NCBI GenBank assembly: GCA_964644675.1 | Contig: CAZXWK010000002.1 | Coordinates: 1 to 64,000 of the forward strand | Direction of reading: 5' to 3' | From: CAZXWK01 sp964644675 | Lineage (GTDB): Bacteria; Actinomycetota; Coriobacteriia; Anaerosomatales; JAAXUF01 | DNA length: 64,000 bases | In this document: positions 57,401 through 64,000 of the stretch, in pieces | Position numbering within the stretch: the stretch's first letter is position 1 | How the letters are laid out: each line of letters opens with the position of its first letter | Notes under the pieces: model-generated | Database searches by the model: none | Told to the model about the DNA's origin: nothing | The model's input: only the letters and a program-made list of their open reading frames with translations | Position numbers and translations under genes: made by a program

Positions 57401-57482
57401 CGCGCTCACGTGGGAGCGGCAGCGCCTGGTGCTCGCCCGCACGCAGGTGCGCCTGCGGGACGGCTTCGAGCACTGGCGGTGA
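54432..57482 (+). CDS. Very large multi-pass membrane protein (DUF2157/SCO7613-like)
   Basis: 1016 residues. A cytoplasmic N-terminus of about 115 residues with a helical motif (IDELGRVDYFLDQLARAVERGEV) precedes some 25-30 hydrophobic helices, mostly Ala/Val/Leu/Gly, with paired helices separated by short loops. This resembles the large membrane proteins of actinobacteria annotated by an SCO7613-type C-terminal domain; function unknown. No catalytic motif is seen. GTG start after GGGGGGAGCCGG; a TATGCT about 40 bases upstream could be its -10. It lies between uvrC and rapZ and seems monocistronic. Confidence 0.75.
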   Translation: MTHAQRHAAEIDELGRVDYFLDQLARAVERGEVPRSSYDVLAPRYLARREELVAVITGARRAVPPAGVAAPGTTAWDPTGQAPGESVAPSYAAVPAGGADWVEAVVSEKAAPRRHREPVRWTTVLLFVGAFLVIVASAIFAAAVWSSTSPVSKLGFLGALTAAFYAAGWYARTKLELRAGSAALTVVASAMLLFDCWIVIDGWNLEGLLPWGVALLLCSAVYWFTEVRLGDRFYGVAGAAAQVGWWWLMSAGLHWQTSVRVAGIAVIALLWQVVAERARNSDTFGSLASVLLWAAPPVELVAAFALAGDALLLGTSNWTLAGCAATVAACAAVVTMRTEIVPPAMRRFVAAGLQLPVFVVVLLPGDASWWAVAALVAAALVYELAAFRFGGAPFAVGGLVLELVALAGALELLHASDVLSIGIVGALALTWVLAARIGVTLAENPPAALPKMREALSASWICGYVLLVAASLMAAFGGAGPALTDVPTSASDVTLAAALLALWSIASLARRTPVFAFTTAAWSLYTLAALEAWAFPGAASAYYALALAALAAVWLFVRHPMARFYRLDETAFGWSARAFALVTLLVGLVAEIDSASGHATWAAAALAAGVALLFATDAVTGGPDASAALAGAALVLSAGIAGARAWSNPSAGALAAAGAGLLSAGVAAGVRRTWAPKAMLLAVASTGAATIACVSGVAGPVLAGALVLCAAAWAVSAYVASEAWLLVLAGFSVLAAAVVAVAGFHLTSWATVAAVGATGLALCLPALLAPTGPDGRFRRAGLALVVSGLAGLGVLAMLSWPIALSGSSIAVLPSWIRFDFQQCVVACVVAGAAGVVQAARWRFEPGLYVGWAFVLAGLLAEFGALDLGTIQPYTTAVAVYVAAMGALYASRAPERRVPLAVDVVTVVIGLGFPAIATLRAPLGMAGFESLAWAVGLSLVAIAAGIVLRVRTFLFAGAGVLVLVVGWRSITYLAQVWWLLLGLIGTAMLVIALTWERQRLVLARTQVRLRDGFEHWR

Positions 57483-57569
57483 GCCGCGCGGCTCTACCGG
57501 CGTCGTCTCAGGCGGGCCGACCCCGTCCATCGGTCGCCTGCGGGTCGGCGGTGCCGTCTTCTCGGCGGG

Positions 57570-57575
57570 TATACT
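57570..57575 (+). promoter_or_regulatory. -10 box of the rapZ-yvcK-whiA operon
   Basis: TATACT 37 bases before the rapZ ATG, the same hexamer used upstream of pdtaS and hdrBC. No convincing -35. Confidence 0.5.
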
Positions 57576-57612
57576 GGTGTGACTCCGATGCCGGCCGACG
57601 AGGGAGCCACCG

Positions 57613-58530
57613 ATGACCGACCCCGCCGTGGAGGCTGACGCGACCGAGCGCACGCGCCCCGAACTCGTGATCATCACGGGCTTGTCCGGCGCGGGGCGCA
57701 GCGAGGCGATCCACACCTTCGAGGACCTCGGGTACTTCAGCATCGACAACCTGCCGCCCTCGTTCATCCCGCAGCTCGTCGACCTCGCCGAGCTTCCCGG
57801 CGGCAAGGCGCACAAGCTGGCCGTGGTCTGCGACGTCCGGGGCCACGAGTTCTTCGACGAGCTGGTGGGCGAGCTCGACAAGCTCTCCGACCGCGGCGTC
57901 GACACGCGCATCCTCTTCCTCGAGGCCGACGACGAGACGCTCGTGCGCCGGTTCAAGGAGACGCGCCGCCGCCACCCCATGTGCGAGGAGGGCGAGTCGA
58001 TCCTCGACGGCATCCGACTCGAGCGCGAGGCGCTTCCCGAGATCCGCTCGCGGGCGACCACCGTCATCGACACCACCGACCTGCGACCGCAGGAGCTCCG
58101 CCAGGCGATCCGCGACCGGTTCTTCACCGGTTCGGTCTCCTCGACGCTATCGGTCGCGGTGAGCTCGTTCGGGTTCAAGTACGGCACGCCCGCCGACGCC
58201 GACATCGTCATGGACGTGCGATTCCTGCCCAATCCGCACTACGACCCGGTGCTGCGCCCGCTCACGGGCCTCGACGAGCCGGTCCGCGACTACGTGCTCA
58301 ACCGCCCCGAGACCGTGGCGTTCCTCGAGCGCTGGCTGCCGCTGCTGGCCGAGGTCGTGCCGGGCTACGTCGCCGAGGGCAAGCACCACCTCTCGATCGC
58401 GCTCGGCTGCACGGGCGGCATGCACCGCTCGGTCGCTCTCGCCGAGACCACCGCCGCGTACCTGCGCGGCCTCGGCTACCCGGTCGGCGTGAACCACCGC
58501 GACATCGGCCGCGACCTGGAGAAGCGATGA
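57613..58530 (+). CDS. rapZ: RapZ-family RNase adaptor / nucleotide-binding protein
   Basis: 305 residues. P-loop GLSGAGRSEAIHTFEDLGY near the N-terminus, FSIDNLPPSFIPQLVDL, and the C-terminal domain with SFGFKYGTPADADIVMDVRFLPNPHY and IALGCTGGMHRSVALAE. In E. coli RapZ controls GlmZ RNA decay in response to glucosamine-6-phosphate; in Gram-positives (YvcJ) the role is less defined. The rapZ-yvcK-whiA order is conserved across Firmicutes and Actinobacteria. Ends overlapping yvcK (ATGA). Confidence 0.94.
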   Translation: MTDPAVEADATERTRPELVIITGLSGAGRSEAIHTFEDLGYFSIDNLPPSFIPQLVDLAELPGGKAHKLAVVCDVRGHEFFDELVGELDKLSDRGVDTRILFLEADDETLVRRFKETRRRHPMCEEGESILDGIRLEREALPEIRSRATTVIDTTDLRPQELRQAIRDRFFTGSVSSTLSVAVSSFGFKYGTPADADIVMDVRFLPNPHYDPVLRPLTGLDEPVRDYVLNRPETVAFLERWLPLLAEVVPGYVAEGKHHLSIALGCTGGMHRSVALAETTAAYLRGLGYPVGVNHRDIGRDLEKR

Positions 58531-59486
58531 GCGTCGGTACGGGGCGGCGCGCGGTCGCGATCGGGGGAGGCACCGGGCTGCCCGCCGTCATCCACGGTCT
58601 GCTCGGCCTCGGCTTCGAGACGAGCGCGGTGGTGACCGTGGCTGACGACGGCGGCTCCTCGGGCACGCTTCGCCGACAGCTCGGGATGCTGCCTCCCGGC
58701 GACATCCGCAACTGCCTGGTCGCCATGGCCGAGAACGAGCACGGCATCGAGGCCGAGCTCTTCCAGTACCGGTTCCCTCACGGGGAGGGTCTCGCGGGCC
58801 ACGCGCTCGGCAACCTGGTGCTCGCTGCGCTCGCCGATGTGTCGGGCTCGTTCCCGCAGGCCATCGAGTACGCCGAGCGCTTCCTGAGCGCACGCGGACA
58901 CGTGTATCCGTCGACGCTCGCCGACGTCGAGCTGCACGGCATCGATCGCGCCGGCGGCGCGATCTCGGGCCAGGCGCGACTCGCGACGAGCGAGCAGCCG
59001 CTCGCCCGCGTGCGCCTCGAGCCGGCGCACCCGGTCGCCTACGAGCCCGCACTGGCGGCCATCGAGGCGGCGGACGTGATCGTGGTGGGCCCCGGTTCGC
59101 TCTACACGAGCCTCATCCCTAACTTTCTGGTCGCGGGGATCGCCGACGCCGTCAACGCGTCGGGTGCGACCCGCGTCTACGTCTGCAACGTGGCGAACAT
59201 GCGGGGCGAGACCGGCGGACTAGACGCTGCCGACCACGTCATCGCACTCGCCGAGCACGGCCTCTCGGGTATCGACGTCGTGCTCGTGCACGACCCGTGC
59301 GCCCCCGATACGCTCGTGTGCGATGATGAGCGGGGAGTGGAGCCCGTCTCGGCGGGTCCCGAGGTCATCGTGCGGATCGAGGCCGAGGGACACCGCGTCG
59401 TCGTCGCCGACCTGGCCGACCCGTCCGATCCCGTCCGGCATTCGCGCGCGTCGCTACAGCGCACCCTTGAGGGAGTGGTCGCGTAG
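58527..59486 (+). CDS. YvcK/CofD-like gluconeogenesis and cell-shape factor
   Basis: 319 residues. N-terminal AIGGGTGLPAVIHGLLG, TVADDGGSSGTLRRQLGMLPPGDIRNCL and GHALGNLVLAAL are diagnostic of the YvcK branch of the CofD-like superfamily. The protein binds UDP-sugars and is needed for growth on gluconeogenic carbon and for normal cell wall in Bacillus and mycobacteria (CuvA). Start overlaps the rapZ stop, end overlaps the whiA start, so the three are translationally coupled. Confidence 0.93.
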   Translation: MSVGTGRRAVAIGGGTGLPAVIHGLLGLGFETSAVVTVADDGGSSGTLRRQLGMLPPGDIRNCLVAMAENEHGIEAELFQYRFPHGEGLAGHALGNLVLAALADVSGSFPQAIEYAERFLSARGHVYPSTLADVELHGIDRAGGAISGQARLATSEQPLARVRLEPAHPVAYEPALAAIEAADVIVVGPGSLYTSLIPNFLVAGIADAVNASGATRVYVCNVANMRGETGGLDAADHVIALAEHGLSGIDVVLVHDPCAPDTLVCDDERGVEPVSAGPEVIVRIEAEGHRVVVADLADPSDPVRHSRASLQRTLEGVVA

Positions 59487-60472
59487 TGTCCTTCACCGCC
59501 GAGGTGAAAGACGAGCTGTCCCGCATCGAGCCGAAGAGGGCGTGCTGCCTCAAGGCCGAACTCGCCGCGCTCGTGCGCATCGAGGGGACGCTGCACATCA
59601 CCGGCCCCGGACGCTACCGTCTCGAGATCGCGACCGAGACCGCGCCGGTCGCTCGCGCGGTCATCAAGCTGCTCCACGGCGTCTACGGGCTCAAGACCGA
59701 GCTCACCGTGCGCCGCAGCGTCCTGCACAAGACGAACAACTACCTCATCACGGTGCCGTCGCAGCCCAAGCTCGCCGCCGCGCTCTCGGAGCTCGGCATC
59801 GTGGGCGACGAGGGCTTCTCGATCGGCATCGATCCCGCGCTCGTCAAGCGCGACTGCTGCGCGATCGCGTACCTGCGCGGGGCGTTTCTCGGCGGGGGGT
59901 TCGTCGCGGACCCGCACGGCGACTTCCACTTCGAGCTCACCGCGGAGACCGAACAGCTCGCCGAGGACCTGGTCGGGCTCATGTCGCGATTCGGGATCGA
60001 GGCGCGCGTCGCCAAGCGGCGCGGCACCTTCGCCGTCTACCTCAAGGGCGCCGAGCCCATCGTCACCTTCCTCGCGCTCGTCGGCGCGCATCGTGCACTG
60101 CTGCGCACCGAGGACGTCCGCATCATCAAGTCGATGCGCAACGACGTGAACCGCCTCGTCAACGCCGAGATCGCGAACCAGCAGAAGACCGCGGAGGCGG
60201 CCGTCGGGCAGATCGACGCGATCAACTCGCTCGCCAACACGCTGGGGCTCGAGAACCTGCCGCCGGCGCTGCGCGAGCTGGCCGAGCTGCGGCTGGCGAA
60301 CCCCGACGTCTCCCTGCGCGAGCTGGGCGAACTCGCCGACCCGCCACTGACCAAGTCGGCTGTGTATCATAGGGTTCGGCGGATCGAGGAGCTTGCCGAG
60401 GAGACTCGCGCTCCGAGCGGTCCCGCCGAGGCCACTGAGAGGGGCTCGAGGGGTACGCCCGCGCCGTCGTAA
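59486..60472 (+). CDS. whiA: WhiA DNA-binding protein
   Basis: 328 residues. N-terminal homing-endonuclease-like (LAGLIDADG-derived) domain (SFTAEVKDELSRIEPKRACC, AYLRGAFLGGGFV) and a C-terminal helix-turn-helix (SLRELGELADPPLTKSAVYHRVRRIEELA). In Streptomyces it works with WhiB in sporulation septation; elsewhere it affects cell division and chromosome segregation. A 25-residue Ala/Gly/Pro tail follows the last helix. GTG start inside the yvcK stop (TAGTG). Confidence 0.95.
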   Translation: MSFTAEVKDELSRIEPKRACCLKAELAALVRIEGTLHITGPGRYRLEIATETAPVARAVIKLLHGVYGLKTELTVRRSVLHKTNNYLITVPSQPKLAAALSELGIVGDEGFSIGIDPALVKRDCCAIAYLRGAFLGGGFVADPHGDFHFELTAETEQLAEDLVGLMSRFGIEARVAKRRGTFAVYLKGAEPIVTFLALVGAHRALLRTEDVRIIKSMRNDVNRLVNAEIANQQKTAEAAVGQIDAINSLANTLGLENLPPALRELAELRLANPDVSLRELGELADPPLTKSAVYHRVRRIEELAEETRAPSGPAEATERGSRGTPAPS

Positions 60473-60532
60473 GGCGCGCGTCGTCATGCAATGGGCCGCA
60501 ACGGAGCGGCCGCCGTCCAAGGAGGGATGAGC

Positions 60533-61570
60533 TTGGCTATCAAAGTCGGCATCAACGGATTCGGACGCATCGGTCGTCTGGTCTTCCGTGCCATGGAAAA
60601 CGACCCTGCGGTCGAAGTCGTCGCCGTCAATGACCTCACTGACGCCAAGACGCTTGCTCACCTGCTCAAGTACGACTCGGTTCACGGCAAGTTCGATCAC
60701 GCGGTCGAGGTCGTCGAGGGCGGCTTCGCGGTCCACTCGAAGAACCACCTCGGCGAGCTGCTCGGCATTTCGCGGACGGTCAAGGTCCTCTCGGAGCGCA
60801 ACCCCGCCGATCTGCCCTGGGGCGACCTGGGCGTCGACCTCGTCATCGAGTCGACCGGCTTCTTCACCGACGCCACCAAGGCCAAGGCGCACATCGACGC
60901 CGGCGCGAAGCGCGTCATCATCTCGGCGCCAGCCTCCAACGAGGACATCACCATCGTCATGGGCGTCAATAGCGACCAGTACGATCCCGAGAAGCACTTC
61001 ATCGTGTCCAACGCCTCGTGCACCACGAACTGCCTCGCGCCGTTCGCTAAGGTCCTGCGCGACACGTTCGGCCTCAAGTCGGGCTTCATGAACACGATCC
61101 ACAGCTACACCAACGACCAGATCATCCTCGACTCGCCGCACAAGGACCTGCGCCGCGCGCGTGCCGCCGCGATGTCGATGATTCCGACCTCCACCGGGGC
61201 CGCGAAGGCCATCGGCCTCGTGTTGCCGGACATGAAGGGCAAGCTCGACGGCATGTCCGTCCGCGTCCCCACGCCCGACGGCTCCGTCGTCGACCTGGTG
61301 TGCGAGCTCGAGAAGCCGGCCACCAAGGAGTCGATCAACGCCGCGATGAAGGCGGCCGCCGAGGGCCCGATGAAGGGCATCCTCGAGTACTGCGAGGACC
61401 CGATCGTCTCGGTGGACGTCGTGGGCAACCCCGCGTCCTCGGTCTTCGACTCGCTCCAGACGATGGTCATGGGCGGCGAGGGCACCTTCGTGAAGTGTCT
61501 GTCGTGGTACGACAACGAGTGGGGCTACAGCAACCGCGTCAAGGACCTCGCCAAGCTCATGATGGCGTAG
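60533..61570 (+). CDS. gap: Glyceraldehyde-3-phosphate dehydrogenase
   Basis: Glycolytic NAD-dependent enzyme, 345 residues. Rossmann start [17 protein letters not shown], catalytic Cys in [12 protein letters not shown], His in SYTNDQ region, NEWGYSNRV at the C-terminus. The start is read as TTG at 60533 because AGGAGG lies seven bases before it; the ATG at 60527 abuts that site with no spacing. The codon bias (C/G-ending, uniform) indicates high expression. First gene of gap-pgk-tpiA-gpmI; a hairpin separates it from pgk. Confidence 0.95.
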   Translation: MAIKVGINGFGRIGRLVFRAMENDPAVEVVAVNDLTDAKTLAHLLKYDSVHGKFDHAVEVVEGGFAVHSKNHLGELLGISRTVKVLSERNPADLPWGDLGVDLVIESTGFFTDATKAKAHIDAGAKRVIISAPASNEDITIVMGVNSDQYDPEKHFIVSNASCTTNCLAPFAKVLRDTFGLKSGFMNTIHSYTNDQIILDSPHKDLRRARAAAMSMIPTSTGAAKAIGLVLPDMKGKLDGMSVRVPTPDGSVVDLVCELEKPATKESINAAMKAAAEGPMKGILEYCEDPIVSVDVVGNPASSVFDSLQTMVMGGEGTFVKCLSWYDNEWGYSNRVKDLAKLMMA

Positions 61571-61590
61571 GCCACCCGAGTCAGCACTGA

Positions 61591-61618
61591 GCGGGGCCCC
61601 GGACATCCGGGGCCCCGC
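61591..61618 (+). terminator. Hairpin between gap and pgk
   Basis: Perfect 12-bp stem GCGGGGCCCCGG / CCGGGGCCCCGC with loop ACAT, no U-tract. It may attenuate transcription or set differential mRNA stability within the glycolytic cluster rather than fully terminate. Confidence 0.65.
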
Positions 61619-61652
61619 GTCGCATAGGAACCGCCACGCACCCGGAGGAAGC

Positions 61653-62840
<1,188 letters not shown>

Positions 62841-62934
62841 GACCGATCACCGCCGGGGCGCGCGGTGCGCTCCGGTCGCTCCACCGACCAGGACAGACCG
62901 GTCGCCACGTGTGTGGCGAGAGGGGAGTGCGACC

Positions 62935-63723
62935 ATGAGCCGTATGCCGATGATCGCGGGCAACTGGAAGATGTACAAGACGCCGGGCGAGGCCGCGGTG
63001 CTCGCGCAGGGCATCGACGACCTGCTCGGCGAGGAGCCGGGCCTGCGCAAGCGCGTCGAGGCAGTGGTCTGCCCGCCGTTCCCGGACCTGCGTCCGGTCG
63101 CGACGGTCATCGAGTTCGACAAGTCCGCGCTCAAGCTCGCGGCGCAGAACGTGTACTGGGAGACCGAGGGCGCCTACACCGGCGAGGTCTCGGCGCGGAT
63201 GCTCGTCGACGCCGGCTGCGAGTACTGCATCGTCGGCCACTCGGAGCGCCGCGAGTACTTCGGCGAGACCAACGAGACCGTGAACAAGAAGGTCAAGGCG
63301 CTCTTCGCCGCCGACCTCACACCCATAATGTGCTGCGGCGAGTCTCTCGAGACGCGCGAGGCCGGCGAGACCGACAGCTTCGTGCGCGAGCAGGTGCGCG
63401 CCGGACTCGACGGCATCACCGCCGAGCAGGCCGCACAGATCGTCATCGCCTACGAGCCGATCTGGGCGATCGGCACCGGACTGACTCCGACGCCCGAGGC
63501 CGCCAACGACGTCTGCCGCTCGATCCGCGCGACCGTCGGCGCGATCTTCGGCCAGCCGGCGGCGATCCAGACCCGCATCCTGTACGGCGGTTCGGCCAAG
63601 CCCGAGAACATCGCGCTCTTCATGCCCGAGCCCGACATCGACGGCGCGCTGGTCGGCGGAGCTGCGCTCGAGGCCGGCTCGTTCGTCCAGATGGTGCGCA
63701 AGGCCGCGGACTTCGCCGAGTAG
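62935..63723 (+). CDS. tpiA: Triosephosphate isomerase
   Basis: Interconverts dihydroxyacetone phosphate and glyceraldehyde 3-phosphate. 262 residues. AGNWKMYK (catalytic Lys), IVGHSERREYFGE (catalytic His), AYEPIWAIGTG (catalytic Glu), LYGGSAKPEN and GALVGGAALE phosphate loops. The ATG at 62935 follows GAGGGGAG by about seven bases; the frame opens earlier at 62911 without such a site. gpmI starts on the base after its stop. Confidence 0.96.
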   Translation: MSRMPMIAGNWKMYKTPGEAAVLAQGIDDLLGEEPGLRKRVEAVVCPPFPDLRPVATVIEFDKSALKLAAQNVYWETEGAYTGEVSARMLVDAGCEYCIVGHSERREYFGETNETVNKKVKALFAADLTPIMCCGESLETREAGETDSFVREQVRAGLDGITAEQAAQIVIAYEPIWAIGTGLTPTPEAANDVCRSIRATVGAIFGQPAAIQTRILYGGSAKPENIALFMPEPDIDGALVGGAALEAGSFVQMVRKAADFAE

Positions 63724-64000
63724 ATGCGCAACCTCCCGGCTCTCCTCATCGTCATGGACGGCTACGGCGTCGCCGCCGATCTGCCCGGCAACGCCGTCGC
63801 GGCGGCGAACACGCCCCACCTCGACGAGTTGTTCTCGGCGTGGCCGACCACGACGCTCGCCGCCTCGGGTCTCGACGTCGGGCTGCCCGAGGGCCAGATG
63901 GGCAACTCGGAGGTCGGCCACCTCAACATCGGTGCGGGGCGGGTCGTCTACCAGGAGCTGACGCGGATCAACCTCGCGGCGAAGGACGGTTCGCTGGCCG
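63724..64000 (+). CDS. gpmI: 2,3-bisphosphoglycerate-independent phosphoglycerate mutase, 5' part
   Basis: Cofactor-independent mutase, Mn2+-dependent, of the alkaline phosphatase superfamily. The 92 residues present show the metal-binding [11 protein letters not shown] and the catalytic Ser in [21 protein letters not shown]. The ATG directly follows the tpiA stop. The gene runs off the right edge. Confidence 0.93.
   Translation, partial: MRNLPALLIVMDGYGVAADLPGNAVAAANTPHLDELFSAWPTTTLAASGLDVGLPEGQMGNSEVGHLNIGAGRVVYQELTRINLAAKDGSLA

Overview
The window is high-GC DNA (strongly G/C-biased third codon positions) from what looks like a single-membrane, probably anaerobic actinobacterium of the Coriobacteriia/OPB41 kind. 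Pointers are WhiA, a PdtaS/PdtaR-type kinase/ANTAR pair, a GlnR-like atypical response regulator, cell-wall-binding type 2 repeats, GSI-alpha glutamine synthetases, and an HdrBC module. The lineage is an inference from gene content. A 100-N gap flanked by an exact 55-bp duplication suggests a short-read draft assembly or MAG.

Layout. 1-1790 (-): UvrD/PcrA helicase, cut by the left edge. 2129-9570 (+): F-type ATP synthase operon atpZ-I-B-E-F-F'-[deltaC::A]-G-D-C, in which the C-terminal domain of delta is fused to the N-terminus of alpha, there is no stand-alone delta, epsilon lacks its helical domain, and subunit c lacks the glycine-packing motif. 9716-12017: an MFS transporter and an unknown membrane protein. 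12125-12211 (-): tRNA-Leu(CAA). 12306-14315: PdtaS/PdtaR. 14406-15505: Lrp/AsnC regulator with LysE exporter. 15568-25392: a nitrogen-assimilation block with two GSI-alpha genes flanking a split glutamate synthase (two FMN-domain proteins, glutaminase domain, GXGXG domain) that includes an HdrB-HdrC fusion. 25498-26169: GlnR-like regulator. 26300-34434: polA, rpsA (long acidic tail), coaE, a lytic transglycosylase and uvrB. 34431-37367 (-): a secreted cell-wall-binding protein and a putative lipoprotein. 37515-40414: ArsR regulator, HMA domain and P1B metal ATPase; the last two are in one frame interrupted by a single UGA exactly at the first Cys of a CxxC motif. 40427-42218: small coiled-coil protein and a UbiB-type kinase. 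42261-47769 (-): larE, cob(I)alamin adenosyltransferase, then glnD-glnK-amtB (order amtB, glnK, glnD in transcription). 48047-54345: uvrA, a lipoprotein gene crossed by the gap, uvrC. 54432-57482: a very large membrane protein. 57613-60472: rapZ-yvcK-whiA. 60533-64000: gap-pgk-tpiA-gpmI (gpmI cut by the right edge).

How it fits together. Nitrogen genes are scattered but appear to share control: 11-bp-phased GTnAC/GAAAC half-sites of the actinobacterial GlnR type lie between glnA1 and the first glutamate synthase gene, upstream of glnA2, and upstream of amtB, and a GlnR-like gene follows glnA2. In addition, the leader of the hdrBC-glutamate synthase operon carries two tandem hairpins with AxxGxx hexaloops followed by a terminator. 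That is the architecture of an ANTAR-protein RNA target, and the ANTAR regulator PdtaR is encoded 4.4 kb upstream. The best candidates for new biology are the UGA-containing HMA/P1B-ATPase (putative selenoprotein), the ANTAR-controlled HdrBC-glutamate synthase operon, and the delta-alpha fused ATP synthase.
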